In this document: positions 25,732 through 33,432 of the stretch, one piece after another
Layout of the letters: each line of letters opens with the position of its first letter
Position numbering within the stretch: the stretch's first letter is position 1
Source of the DNA: a bacterium
Lineage (GTDB): Bacteria > Latescibacterota > Latescibacteria > Latescibacterales > Latescibacteraceae
Direction: 5' to 3'
Length of the DNA stretch: 33,432 nt
Assembly (NCBI GenBank): GCA_021372535.1
Contig: JAJFUH010000055.1
Location: forward strand, 1-33,432
The notes under the pieces: generated by a model
What the model was told of the DNA's origin: nothing
The model's input: only the letters and a program-made list of their open reading frames with translations
The model's database searches: none
Made by a program: the position numbers and the translations under genes

Positions 25732-25768
25732 TATTTGGTAATATAGCCAAATAACCAATGATTGCCAA
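25732..25768 (-). promoter_or_regulatory. arsR promoter with overlapping ArsR operator
   Basis: Read on the minus strand, TTGGCA (25768-25763) and TATATT (25745-25740) are separated by exactly 17 bases. The perfect inverted repeat TATTTGG (25732-25738) / CCAAATA (25747-25753), with an 8-base spacer, straddles the -10 box. Bound repressor would therefore block polymerase. The arsR start codon lies 35 bases downstream of the inverted repeat. Promoter and symmetry are seen directly; binding by this ArsR is inferred. Confidence 0.75.
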
Positions 25769-25886
25769 CAATTTTTTCCTGTCCGGTTTATTTTTTTATC
25801 TTTTTCATTGCCTTTTACTGGGTCATGATATATTCTGTCCTATCTTTTATCTATGTGATGGTAACTATTTTCAGGGCTTAGTGTTC

Positions 25887-26879
25887 ATGCAGCATAACTC
25901 TTCCGTCAGTCCCCGCACAGTTCTCTACGTTTCCGTGGTTATCTGCATCTGGTCGGTTTCGGCGACCGTTGAAACGGTGACCCTGCGCGGTCTGTCACCC
26001 ATGCAGTTCAGTCTCTGGAGCACAGCGGCAGGCTCGCTTGGTCTTATTCTTGCGCTTGCGATGAAAGGATCGCTCAAAAGTCTCGGATCGTATCGTTTAC
26101 AGGATCATATGCAGCTCCTGCTGTTCGCCGTCCTCGGATTCTGCGGATACCAGACTCTCAAATACACCGCCTATATTACCGTCCCGGTGCCCCAGGCCAA
26201 TATTCTCCAGTATACCTACCCGGTTTTTATCGTGATTTTTGCCATGCCGTTCCTCAACCAGAGGCTCACCTTTACCAAGATCACCGGCATTGCCGCGGGT
26301 TTCATCGGAGCGGCGATCATTCTTTCGGGCGGGAGCTTTACCGGGATCGACCGGACACATTTTAGCGGATACCTGCTTGCGCTGTCCGCGGGTTTTTCGT
26401 GGGGATTGTTCAGCGTCCTCGCCTCACGGGCGGCGTTCGAGCCCGTTTCATCCATGTTTTTCATGCAGTTGTACAGTACGGTGATAGTATTGAGCATTGT
26501 TCTGTTACGGGGTATGTTCGTTATTCCGGGAGGATTTCGCGAGCTTGCGGGAGTCATATTCTCCGGTATCATATCAAATGCGATCGGAGTCCTTCTGTGG
26601 CTCGATGCACAGCGTTCCACGAACGATGTTTCACTCATCACCGGTTCGCTCTACCTCATACCCTTTCTCTCGCTCGTTGCATTCAGGGTATTCCTTTCCA
26701 TACCAATTCCCTTTTATACCTATACGGGCCTTGTTTTTATTGTCGGGGGCATGGTGTTTCATACGATCTGGTCACGCCGTTATTCCGGTAAAAACGGGCG
26801 GGCGATGCGTCCCGGCCCGGCGCCGCATGTCCGTTTTGTCGGCAGCCCTGAAAAAACAAAGCACACCCCCGACAGATGA
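25887..26879 (+). CDS. EamA-family (DMT superfamily) transporter
   Basis: A 330-residue, ten-span membrane transporter with two EamA repeats. The first covers about residues 10-140 (TVLYVSVVICIWSVSATVET at its start, ending NQRLTFTKITGIAAGFIGAA). The second covers about 160-290 (FSWGLFSVLASRAA ... LIPFLSLVAFRVFL). Members export metabolites or amino acids; the substrate is unknown. An upstream in-frame ATG at 25758 would add 43 residues of atypical hydrophobic sequence overlapping the divergent regulatory region. I prefer 25887, because the usual family N-terminus begins right after it, although its ribosome-binding site is weak. It is divergent from arsR, so it might share arsenic control, but no operator faces it clearly. 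Confidence 0.82.
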   Translation: MQHNSSVSPRTVLYVSVVICIWSVSATVETVTLRGLSPMQFSLWSTAAGSLGLILALAMKGSLKSLGSYRLQDHMQLLLFAVLGFCGYQTLKYTAYITVPVPQANILQYTYPVFIVIFAMPFLNQRLTFTKITGIAAGFIGAAIILSGGSFTGIDRTHFSGYLLALSAGFSWGLFSVLASRAAFEPVSSMFFMQLYSTVIVLSIVLLRGMFVIPGGFRELAGVIFSGIISNAIGVLLWLDAQRSTNDVSLITGSLYLIPFLSLVAFRVFLSIPIPFYTYTGLVFIVGGMVFHTIWSRRYSGKNGRAMRPGPAPHVRFVGSPEKTKHTPDR

Positions 26880-26940
26880 AATTTTCGATTGACTCTCTGT
26901 CTCTCTGTTCCTTTGTTCCTTTGAAAAACAACAAATTCTG

Positions 26941-26969
26941 TTGCATAACACGGTCATTTAACTTACTAT
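26941..26969 (+). promoter_or_regulatory. Candidate promoter for the CocE/NonD hydrolase gene
   Basis: TTGCAT at 26941-26946 and TACTAT at 26964-26969 are separated by 17 bases, about 220 bases upstream of the hydrolase start. It resembles a sigma-70 promoter. The transcript would carry the hairpin-rich repeat at 26983-27115 as its leader. Confidence 0.4.
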
Positions 26970-26982
26970 AGGATCAAATAGT

Positions 26983-27115
26983 AAGAGGGCTGTGAAAAAG
27001 TATATTTTTCACGAGCCCGATAATGAAATGTATTGTTTCGGTGCTGTCAAGGGCATGTAAGCCTGTTCCCGAATCATTAATCGGGAATCGGCACTTCATG
27101 CCGACCCTTGACAGC
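26983..27115 (+). repeat. Hairpin-rich repeat family 3, copy 1
   Basis: Inverted ends GCTGTCAAGGG (27043-27053) and CCCTTGACAGC (27105-27115) enclose two more palindromes: TTCCCGA...TCGGGAA (27066-27087) and TCGGCACTTCATGCCGA (27088-27104). The left part, GAGGGCTGTGAAAAAG through CCCGATAATGAAATGTATTG, recurs at 33011-33064 with small changes. It lies in the presumed leader of the downstream hydrolase gene. Confidence 0.7.
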
Positions 27116-27191
27116 TTATATCCACACGTACAGACTTTATCACAAGGCTTGTAATACACACATACAAATAACCGGTTTTCGGGAGAAAAAC

Positions 27192-28964
27192 ATGAAACGT
27201 AAATACGGTATCCGTATACCTGTCGCGATGCTGCTTGTTACCATGGCATTGTCATTTCTGCCAGCCTTTGCCGCTGAGCTCTCACAGCCCGAATACAAGG
27301 TGATAGAGGAACTCGATGTCATGGTCGCCATGCGGGACGGCGTGCAGCTGTCGACCAACATCTACCGTCCCGACGCGCAAGGAGCATTCCCTGCCCTCAT
27401 CATGCGGACACCATACGGTAATGGCGGAAGCGACAATCAGGACGGTCATTTTTTCGCTCAGAGGGGCTATGCGGTCATTATACAGGATGTGCGCGGCAGG
27501 TATGAATCCGAGGGGCTGTTCGATGCAGGCCGGACAGAGGGAGTGGACGGAATCGATACCCACCAGTGGGTCGTATCACAGCCATGGTGCAACGGCAGGC
27601 TCGGTACGTTCGGCGGATCATATGTCGGGTTCACTCAGTGGATGCCTGCTTCCCTGGGAAGCTCTCATCTCGAAGCGATGTTCGCGACGCTCACATCCGC
27701 GGATTTTCACGATTACTGGATGTACCAGGGCGGCGCGTTCCGTCTCAGGTCATGGACATCATGGATTTACTGGCTGACCGAACCCTACGATGCAGGCAGG
27801 GAAGACAGAAACGGCAAAATGAACGAGCTGAACGGCACTCTTCCTCTCATGGAACAGGACAAACTCCTCGGATGGAGGGTATCCTCGGCGCGGGATTGGC
27901 TCGCCCACCCCGAACACGACCTTTATTGGAAAAATACGAGCATAATGGACGGGTATAAGAACATCCATGCCGCGGTGTACAATATCGGCGGGTGGTACGA
28001 CATCTTTCTGGCGGGAACGCTGAAGAATTATACCGAGATGACAGGGTCGGGCATCGATCCATCGGTCCGGAAAAAACAGAAACTGCTCGTCGGTCCGTGG
28101 CTTCATGGTTTTACCGGGGATGGCAAGGTCGGCGATCTCGATTACGGGAAAGACGCCATAATGGGCGGACTGCCTTTTCAGACACTCATGCTCCGGTTGT
28201 TCGACAGCGCGCTCAAGGGAACCGATACCGGTATCATGAACGAGGCGCCGGTGAGGATTTTCGTGATGGGCAGCAATGTCTGGCGCGACGAGCAGGAATG
28301 GCCGCTTGCGCGTACTCAATACCGGAAGTGGTATTTCAGCAGCAGGAGTAAAGCCAATACGCTTACCGGCGACGGCCTCCTCGACGCATCGATGCAGGAC
28401 GGCGCATCGACCGACACCTACACGTACGATCCTGCCGACCCGGTACCCTCATCGACCGATACCACATACTACAGCCATTTTTCGAGCGGGCCGAGAGACC
28501 AGCAGAAAATCGAGGAACGGCAGGACGTTCTCGTCTACTCGTCACCCGAGCTCGAAAAGGACATGGAAGTCACCGGGCCGGTCGAAGCTGTTGTCTATGC
28601 CGCCAGCACGGCGCTCAATACGGATTTCACCGCCAAACTCGTCGATGTCTACCCGGACGGCAGAGCGATGCGTCTCTGCGACGGCATCATCAGGGCAAGC
28701 AGCCGTAATCCCGGAGAAAAACCGTCAAACATCGAACCGGGCAGGGTATATGAATACCATATCGACCTCTGGGCAACGAGCAACGTGTTCAAAAAGGGCC
28801 ACCGGATCAGGGTCGAAATTTCGAGCAGCAACTTCCCGCGGTTCGACCGTAACCTCAACACGGGCGAAAAATTCGCTGTCGGAACCGCATGGATAAAAGC
28901 CGTGCAGACGGTTTATCATACGAAGGAGTATCCCTCCCATATCGTGCTGCCGGTAATCGAATAG
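27192..28964 (+). CDS. Secreted CocE/NonD-family alpha/beta hydrolase (X-Pro dipeptidyl-peptidase-like)
   Basis: A 590-residue exported serine hydrolase. The signal peptide is about 1-28 (RIPVAMLLVTMALSFLPAFA). The alpha/beta-hydrolase domain runs about 35-330, with nucleophile S143 in GTFGGSYVGF, probable acid D270 in GGWYDIF and base H305 in VGPWLHG. A helical cap lies near 160-245. The C-terminal jelly-roll of the X-Pro dipeptidyl-peptidase type covers about 360-585 (TGPVEAVVYAAS, HRIRVEISSSNFPRFDRN). The family includes cocaine esterase, glutaryl-7-ACA acylase and X-prolyl peptidases; here it could release dipeptides or cleave esters outside the cytoplasm. The ATG at 27192 has GGGAG six bases upstream and begins the signal peptide. 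An earlier in-frame ATG at 27108 runs through a repeat and is rejected. It is a single gene. Confidence 0.9.
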   Translation: MKRKYGIRIPVAMLLVTMALSFLPAFAAELSQPEYKVIEELDVMVAMRDGVQLSTNIYRPDAQGAFPALIMRTPYGNGGSDNQDGHFFAQRGYAVIIQDVRGRYESEGLFDAGRTEGVDGIDTHQWVVSQPWCNGRLGTFGGSYVGFTQWMPASLGSSHLEAMFATLTSADFHDYWMYQGGAFRLRSWTSWIYWLTEPYDAGREDRNGKMNELNGTLPLMEQDKLLGWRVSSARDWLAHPEHDLYWKNTSIMDGYKNIHAAVYNIGGWYDIFLAGTLKNYTEMTGSGIDPSVRKKQKLLVGPWLHGFTGDGKVGDLDYGKDAIMGGLPFQTLMLRLFDSALKGTDTGIMNEAPVRIFVMGSNVWRDEQEWPLARTQYRKWYFSSRSKANTLTGDGLLDASMQDGASTDTYTYDPADPVPSSTDTTYYSHFSSGPRDQQKIEERQDVLVYSSPELEKDMEVTGPVEAVVYAASTALNTDFTAKLVDVYPDGRAMRLCDGIIRASSRNPGEKPSNIEPGRVYEYHIDLWATSNVFKKGHRIRVEISSSNFPRFDRNLNTGEKFAVGTAWIKAVQTVYHTKEYPSHIVLPVIE

Positions 28965-29067
28965 GATATTGTTCCCGCGGGTTTTGTATAAAAGGGATAC
29001 ATGGCTCGATCTATCAGCAATTTTTGAAAGAACGCGGATTTGCGCGGATTTATTATATTATATATTT
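28965..29067. repeat. Short gap with CGCGGATT phrase
   Basis: GAACGCGGATTTGCGCGGAT lies near 29031-29050, one more copy of the degenerate phrase family. No terminator with a T tract was recognised after the hydrolase gene. Confidence 0.5.
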
Positions 29068-29273
29068 CGGTTATCCAGTTAAATCAGCTAACATGATTGA
29101 TCCCCCTCGGCTTCGCTGTGTCCCCCTTATAAAAGAAAGGGGGACGAAAGTGCCCCAAAAGCCATTCCCCCTAAAAAAGAGGGGATGCCGCAGGCAGTGG
29201 GGATCACATACTATCGGAATAAATTATCAATTCTGAATAAAAGGTTTTCTATGCTTATCAAAACGGATAACCG
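29068..29273. mobile_element. MITE-like element family 2, copy 2
   Basis: Perfect 9-base inverted ends CGGTTATCC (29068-29076) and GGATAACCG (29265-29273) enclose the same nested C-rich/G-rich palindromes as copy 1 at 14161-14367. Shared wording includes AACATGATTGATCCCCCTCG and TTATAAAAGAAAGGGGGA. The two copies differ at many positions, so they are older than the family-1 copies. Confidence 0.75.
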
Positions 29274-29409
29274 GATCTTATTTTTAATGTGAACGATTCA
29301 AAACCACTAATAACAGTATAAATAATAAGTTATATTTTTTCACGTCTTTGTATCTTCGTGACTTCGTGGTTCATATAATCTTTTTTCACAGGGAAACGGA
29401 AGAAAAATC
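29274..29409. repeat. Xylulokinase upstream gap with TTTGTGTCT-type phrase
   Basis: CACGTCTTTGTATCTTCGTG and ACTTCGTGGTTCA lie near 29341-29373, a variant of the TTTGTGTCTTTGTGGTT phrase. The xylulokinase promoter should lie nearby but is not clear. Confidence 0.45.
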
Positions 29410-30885
29410 ATGGCTCGCTATCTGGCAGGCATAGACCTCGGCACATCGAGTGTCCGCGCGGGGATATACGATGAAGAAGGAGTCCGCAGAGCAATCGCTT
29501 CGCGCGGATATCCCATTCTCACGCCTTCACACGACCGTTCGGAGCAGAATCCCGAAGACTGGTGGAACGCAGTGTGCGAGTCACTCGCGGAGGCGATTGC
29601 ATCCGCCGGCGTCAAAGGATCGGACCTGACAGGAATTTCTTTCGATGGCCAGATGCACGGCGGAGTCATGCTCGATGGCGTCGGAGAGCCGATATGTCCT
29701 GCCGTTATATGGCCCGATTCACGGAGCGCGGGCGAGCTCGATGAGCTTACCGGCATTATCGGGGAAACCACGCTCGAAAACACGGTCATGAACCGTCTGT
29801 TCCCCGGAACATTCGCCGCCACGCTCCACTGGATGCGGAAGCACGATAACGCCACATGGAAACGAATCCGCCGCATTCTCCCGCCGAAGGACTATATCCG
29901 CTACCGCATGACCGGTCTCTATAACACCGAGCCATCCGATGCATCGGCAACACTTCTCTTCGACCAGAACAAACGGGACTGGTCGGCGGAGATTCTCAGG
30001 AAACTGGATATTCCCCTGGAGTTCATGCCCTATGTTGTCAATTCGGACGAACAGATCGGCGCAACCGAAGGAATCGGGGAAAAGACCGGCATCCCCGATG
30101 GCATTCCGGTGGTGACCGGAGGCGCAGACCAGGCATGCGCCGCACTCGGCAACGGATTACTCGACAGCGGCTCCATGCTCGTTACCATCGGAACGGGGGG
30201 GCAGATATGTACGCCGCTTGCTTCTCCGGCGGCCTCTCCGGGATTGTCTCTCAACATGTTCTGTCACCTTCCCGAGTCGAGGTGGTACCTGATGGGCGCC
30301 ACGCTGTCGGCAGGGCTGAGCCTCCGCTGGTTCCGTGAAACATTCTGTCCCGAAACTTCTTTTCAGCAGCTCGACCACGAGGCATCGGAAACACCTCCGG
30401 CCGGTCAGCTCATGTTCCTACCCTATCTTCCGGGGAAACGGTCTCCCGACCTCAATCCCGCGGCTCACGGAGTTTTTTCGGGCATCAGGCTCAACCATCG
30501 CCGCGGACATTTCGCCCGTGCGGTCATGGAGGGAGTCGTGTTCGATCTGAAGGAATCGCTCGATGTCATGAAAGGCATGGGAGTAGCCCCCCGGAGCATC
30601 ATCGCTTCGGGCGGCGGCGCGGGAAGCGGCCTCTGGATGCAGATTCTGGCCGATATATTCGACGAGCCGGTTCAGGTGTCGAGGCGGACAGAGCAGGCGT
30701 GTTTCGGGGCGGCGCTTGTCGCTGGTATCGGAACGGGCATATACCGTGACTACTGGCACGCCGCGGAACTTGTACCGCCTCCAGCTGAGACGGTTTATCC
30801 GCAGAAGGAAAACACCGAACGGTACAGAGAACGATATGATGAATACATGCGGCTGTATCGTGATGCTGTGGTTAAAACCGGATGA
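29410..30885 (+). CDS. xylB: Xylulokinase (FGGY family)
   Basis: A 491-residue sugar kinase that would phosphorylate D-xylulose with ATP in the cytoplasm, feeding the pentose phosphate pathway. The N-terminal phosphate loop is GIDLGTSSVRAGIYD (7-21). The xylulokinase-type substrate motif GQMHGGVML is at 80-88, and the catalytic base is D240 in GGADQACAALG. The C-terminal ATP site includes ASGGGAGSGLWMQILADIF and a following TEQACFGAALVAG. Length and motif order match XylB. GGAAG precedes the ATG. No xylose isomerase, transporter or regulator is adjacent, so a related ketose substrate remains possible. A bidirectional-looking terminator lies downstream, after an inserted repeat element. Confidence 0.92.
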   Translation: MARYLAGIDLGTSSVRAGIYDEEGVRRAIASRGYPILTPSHDRSEQNPEDWWNAVCESLAEAIASAGVKGSDLTGISFDGQMHGGVMLDGVGEPICPAVIWPDSRSAGELDELTGIIGETTLENTVMNRLFPGTFAATLHWMRKHDNATWKRIRRILPPKDYIRYRMTGLYNTEPSDASATLLFDQNKRDWSAEILRKLDIPLEFMPYVVNSDEQIGATEGIGEKTGIPDGIPVVTGGADQACAALGNGLLDSGSMLVTIGTGGQICTPLASPAASPGLSLNMFCHLPESRWYLMGATLSAGLSLRWFRETFCPETSFQQLDHEASETPPAGQLMFLPYLPGKRSPDLNPAAHGVFSGIRLNHRRGHFARAVMEGVVFDLKESLDVMKGMGVAPRSIIASGGGAGSGLWMQILADIFDEPVQVSRRTEQACFGAALVAGIGTGIYRDYWHAAELVPPPAETVYPQKENTERYRERYDEYMRLYRDAVVKTG

Positions 30886-30957
30886 AGAAAGACGCTGTCT
30901 TTCAGGAATACGACGAAGGTTTCACCGAAATAGGCCGATTATTTTTCCGTGCAAGAT

Positions 30958-31117
30958 ATTGCCCGGCGAATAAAGAATGATACCGGAAGTAAAAAAAACA
31001 TGGATTCCCGCTTTCGCGGGAATGACGGCTTGGTGCGCAGTTACACAGATTGTATCGAATCACCTTCATAGGGCTCAATTTCCGAAATATATTTCACTGT
31101 TTAATCGCCGGAGCAAT
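30958..31117 (+). mobile_element. MITE-like element family 1, copy C
   Basis: A 160-base copy. The left end is ATTGCCCGGCGA (30958-30969), one base shorter than the standard end. The right end is TCGCCGGAGCAAT (31105-31117). The body is nearly identical to copies A and B. It lies between the xylulokinase stop and the terminator at 31119-31151. Confidence 0.85.
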
Positions 31118-31118
31118 A

Positions 31119-31151
31119 AAAAGGCAGGAAATGCTTTCTTTCCTGCCTTTT
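31119..31151. terminator. Bidirectional rho-independent terminator
   Basis: AAAAGGCAGGAAA (31119-31131) pairs perfectly with TTTCCTGCCTTTT (31139-31151) around a 7-base loop. It sits between convergent genes: xylulokinase (plus) and the lipoprotein at 31209-31865 (minus). A-rich and T-rich sides make it usable from both directions. It directly abuts the family-1 element end at 31117. Confidence 0.85.
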
Positions 31152-31208
31152 GTACTGTTATGCCTTTATATTATTCCGGATACATGGAATCAAATATGAA
31201 CCGGTGTT

Positions 31209-31865
31209 TTACATCTTATACGATGTTGTGAATGTCTGGCCGCCGGAGGTAACCGTGGTCGTCACATCATACGTCATCTCTGCGGTACCGGTCATCACCA
31301 TTTTGGTGGTGAATTTCTCGGAACCCTGATATGTCCCGTTAAAGTTTATATCTCCGGTAACGGTGATTTCGTACTTATTCAGCGTGTAGCCCGAATAGGT
31401 AGCGGCGCCTTTATAAGTAAACGTACCACCAAGGAACAGCTTGCCGTCATCAGAGTAATCGTACAGTGTACAGGTGAAATCATAATCGATTCCCGTAGGA
31501 GTCGTACCGCTCATCTTGGACACCATCTTACCCTTCACCACGGCTTTTCCGGAACTGGCGCCACTGACTTCACCATCAAGGTTTGTCGTGTAATCCGCAG
31601 CCTGCTTTCCATACGAGGCCGTCTGCATGGCTTTACCGAATGCAGTCCAGGCAACGGTATTGACTTCGTTCGATACGGTCTGTACATTTTCCTTGGTAAC
31701 GACAACATTCGCACTGTTCGGACGTTCTGTCAACGAGCCGGCGGTTGTTCCTCCCCCGCCGTTCGCCGGATTATTATTGTCCTTATCGTCGTCACTGTCA
31801 CCGCATCCCAGCGCCATCGTCAGTGCGAAGGAAAGCCCAATTGCCAGCAAAAATCTTCTTTTCAC
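31209..31865 (-). CDS. Predicted lipoprotein of unknown function
   Basis: A 218-residue protein starting with GTG at 31865, preceded by a strong AAGGAGG. The signal peptide KRRFLLAIGLSFALTMALG ends in the lipobox LTMALGC with Cys21. An acidic, Asn/Gly-rich linker follows (DSDDDKDNNNPANGGGG). The mature domain is rich in Thr, Ser, Gly and Tyr, with repeated beta-strand wording (GKLFLGGTFTYKGAATYSGY, KYEITVTGDINFNGTY, KMVMTGTAEMTYDVTTT), suggesting a beta-sandwich or barrel-like fold. I do not recognise the family. It is a single gene with a terminator 57 bases past its stop. Confidence 0.83.
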   Translation of the reverse strand: MKRRFLLAIGLSFALTMALGCGDSDDDKDNNNPANGGGGTTAGSLTERPNSANVVVTKENVQTVSNEVNTVAWTAFGKAMQTASYGKQAADYTTNLDGEVSGASSGKAVVKGKMVSKMSGTTPTGIDYDFTCTLYDYSDDGKLFLGGTFTYKGAATYSGYTLNKYEITVTGDINFNGTYQGSEKFTTKMVMTGTAEMTYDVTTTVTSGGQTFTTSYKM

Positions 31866-32381
31866 CTCGATACCCTCCTTTGTCGATCAACAATGTTGAT
31901 CACAGTAAAATGTTACCAGCATGTTAGTGCTCCTGAGAATAAACAATACACAGGATATGAAACAGATCGCTATCAATCCCGTCTGAAACGCCTCCCGGTC
32001 ATTGCATAATCTCAGGAGCAATCATACATGCCGAACAACTGTAATGGTACTCTTTTTACTGAACTACCCGCGTGTAGGAAAAATATTGATTACAATTAAA
32101 CAATAAACCAGAAAAATGTAAATGACTAAAATTAGTCATGGTAAAGGATTCGACCCGAAAAAGGTGATGAAATTCTTCCTTTTTCACCATCTTTCCGTAT
32201 TTATCTGAAAATGAGGTCTTTTAGTGCTATGGCATCACAACACAATATAGAAATAATGGAGTTATATATCCAATATTTAGTAATTATAATCGTTCTTATC
32301 TAAAAAGAAGCATAAAAATTCAAATTCGTGTGAATCTGCGGTCTATCATGTTTACAGGTACACCCGTCCTGATTCTTTATG
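31866..32381. other. Long intergenic region
   Basis: This AT-rich stretch between two minus-strand genes holds no supported gene. Its notable content is the short inverted-repeat element at 31926-32022. The part from about 32050 to 32380 shows nothing recognisable apart from ordinary A/T runs. Confidence 0.5.
31926..32022. mobile_element. Short relative of family 1 with covarying inverted ends
   Basis: TGCTCCTGAGA (31928-31938) and TCTCAGGAGCA (32010-32020) are perfect inverses. The outer context GTGCTCC...GAATAAA and TAATC...GGAGCAAT matches family 1 except for three changed bases in each arm (GGC to TGA on the left, GCC to TCA on the right), and these changes preserve pairing. The body (about 71 bases) is unrelated to family 1. 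Confidence 0.6.
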
Positions 32382-32993
32382 TCACCATGTCTGCCAGTGA
32401 ATGTTTGACGGATCGAATTTATCCTTCGGCTTTTCCTCGCCGGTCGGCCAGCCGATAGAGATGATGTTGAGCGGAATAACCTCCATCGGTATACCGAGAA
32501 CGCGGCGGACATGGTTGAATTTGAAATACTCGGGATAAATGCCTATCCATACAGCGCCAAGTCCTGTCGCCTCTGCAGCGAGGAGAATATTTTCGGATGC
32601 CGCGGAGCAGTCCTGTATCCATACGTCGCTGTTGAGCGCCCGTCTGGTATCCCCGCATACAACGATGGCTGCGGCTGCCTGTTTCAGCATTTTTGCGGTC
32701 GGAGAACACTCTGAGAGCGAATCGAGGAGTGCGCGATCGGTTACCGCCACGAACGACCATGACCGCTTGTCTGCGGCGGTCGGTGCTGCCATGCCCGCTT
32801 TCATGAGAACGGTGAGCTGTTCCTTCGTCACCGGTTTATCGAGGTATTTACGAACGCTTTTTCTCCGGTGGATGACAGTGAGGGCGTCATCAATTTTCGT
32901 TGTCTCCTGGGCAAAAAGAACCTGACAGGATATCGCCCATATGCTCATAAAGAGCACAATCGGAGCAAACCTTACGTCGCGAAATCTTTTCAT
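32382..32993 (-). CDS. Exported nitroreductase-family protein
   Basis: A 203-residue nitroreductase-fold protein with an N-terminal signal peptide (RFAPIVLFMSIWAISCQVLFA, about 8-28). The FMN-phosphate-binding start IHRRKSVRKYLDKPV is at 41-55, followed by KAGMAAPTAADKRSWSFVAV. The second half has the usual SAASENILLAAEATGLGAVWIG and GIPMEVIPLNIISIGWP. These enzymes use FMN and NAD(P)H to reduce nitro groups or quinones, or act as dehydrogenases. An exported version is uncommon and lacks a twin-arginine motif. GGAGG seven bases upstream supports the ATG. An alternative is a lipoprotein signal at Cys23 (AISC), which is weaker than cleavage after FAQ. No partner gene is adjacent. Confidence 0.88.
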   Translation of the reverse strand: MKRFRDVRFAPIVLFMSIWAISCQVLFAQETTKIDDALTVIHRRKSVRKYLDKPVTKEQLTVLMKAGMAAPTAADKRSWSFVAVTDRALLDSLSECSPTAKMLKQAAAAIVVCGDTRRALNSDVWIQDCSAASENILLAAEATGLGAVWIGIYPEYFKFNHVRRVLGIPMEVIPLNIISIGWPTGEEKPKDKFDPSNIHWQTW

Positions 32994-33007
32994 GGAGAAC
33001 CTCCGCT

Positions 33008-33090
33008 TTAAGAGGGCGGTGAAAAAGTGTCTTTTTCCACACGCCCGATAATAAAATGTATTGTTTTGTTGCTGTCAAGGGTCAGCACGG
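33008..33090. repeat. Repeat family 3, copy 2 (partial)
   Basis: AAGAGGGCGGTGAAAAAG through CCCGATAATAAAATGTATTG and GTTGCTGTCAAGGGTCAG matches the left part of 26983-27055. The right inverted end CCCTTGACAGC is missing, so this copy is truncated or diverged. A run of nine C residues (33096-33104) follows. Confidence 0.65.
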
Positions 33091-33432
33091 ACTGGCCCCC
33101 CCCCATTTTTAAGAACACTTTTTTATATGTTACTTCCTTTGCGTGCCCAAAGGAAGTAACCAAGGAAAGGGCACCCCGAGAAAAGCCTGTTTCCACGGTC
33201 ACGGCCCGTTTTTCGGGAATGTGTGAACTCACGAGCCTTCGGCTCGCTCGAACAGCACCCATTCTTTTTCCGAAAACCGGTTGTGACCGCGGGGCTTTTC
33301 AATGGGGTTTTTACATCAGAAGCTCCAAAGGGTGTTATGCTATGTATAATCAATTCATTACAATACAACTCAGAATTGATTCCGGAAGGCCGCCAGGAAA
33401 AATGCATTTTTCGGCCATCACCCATTTTTTAA
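33091..33432. repeat. Hairpin-rich terminal region without a supported gene
   Basis: A perfect 12-base stem is formed by TTACTTCCTTTG (33130-33141) and CAAAGGAAGTAA (33148-33159). A second hairpin, CGAGCCTTCGGCTCG, lies at 33232-33246. Phrases such as TTACTTCCTTTGCGTGCCCA are typical dispersed intergenic sequences. Short open frames here have no domain wording I can recognise. Confidence 0.5.

Noticed and set aside
25758-25886. Upstream in-frame start for the EamA transporter
   Set aside because: It adds 43 atypical residues and begins within the divergent arsR control region, so the ATG at 25887 is favoured.
27108-27191. Upstream in-frame start for the CocE/NonD hydrolase
   Set aside because: The added residues translate repeat DNA and would bury the signal peptide; the ATG at 27192 has a proper GGGAG site.
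30977-31231. Open frame over family-1 copy C
   Set aside because: It repeats the same translated element and runs through the terminator at 31119-31151.
33123-33425. Minus-strand open frame of 100 codons at the window end
   Set aside because: It crosses two strong hairpins of repeat type and shows no family wording.

Overview
The window looks like a chromosomal segment of an uncultured Gram-negative bacterium. It encodes an Omp85-type outer-membrane barrel, lipoproteins with lipoboxes, a possible twin-arginine lipoprotein and system II cytochrome c maturation (ResB/CcsA). Base composition in genes is near half GC. The mix of butyrate-kinase-type energy metabolism, an exported sugar-isomerase-like protein, a secreted transglutaminase-like protein and repeat-crowded AT-rich intergenic DNA resembles FCB-group or other poorly cultured lineages. 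That placement is a weak inference: no rRNA, tRNA or phylogenetic marker was seen.

Layout. 1-140: truncated copy of a short inverted-repeat element. 483-6734 (+): three-gene acyl-activation operon made of an acetyl-CoA-synthetase-like AMP ligase, a single polypeptide joining a butyrate-kinase-like domain to a phosphotransacylase domain, and a CoA-transferase carrying a C-terminal GNAT domain. 6866-8486 (+): a phosphoribosyltransferase-like protein and an exported TIM-barrel protein, closed by a strong terminator. 8740-19164 (-): an aminotransferase, the ccsA-resB pair, an outer-membrane barrel, an exported SagB-like flavin protein, a CDF metal exporter and a secreted transglutaminase-like protein. 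19208-25697 (-): an arsenic island, in transcription order arsR, an ArsP/SO_0444-like permease, a small CxxC thioredoxin, Acr3, ArsF-like, ArsG/CcdA-like, a second ArsF-like protein lacking its CxxC, and ArsC. 25887-30885 (+): an EamA transporter, a secreted CocE/NonD hydrolase and a xylulokinase. 31209-32993 (-): a lipoprotein and an exported nitroreductase.

How the genes fit together. The first operon could interconvert free acid, acyl-phosphate and acyl-CoA by three routes: AMP-forming ligation, kinase plus phosphotransacylase, and CoA transfer. Its GNAT domain resembles the class that acylates the catalytic lysine of AMP-forming ligases, so the operon may regulate itself. The ars island combines arsenate reduction (ArsC), arsenite export (Acr3) and a thiol-redox/efflux set resembling ArsE-ArsF-ArsG, described for nitroaromatic arsenicals. 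An ArsR operator overlaps the -10 box of a near-consensus arsR promoter.

The intergenic DNA is unusually informative. It carries at least three families of short elements with inverted ends (about 161 bp, 207 bp and 100-130 bp), one family with almost identical copies, and many degenerate phrases of the types CGCGGATT and TTTGTGTCTTTGTGG. One near-identical element sits between arsR and the rest of the ars genes.
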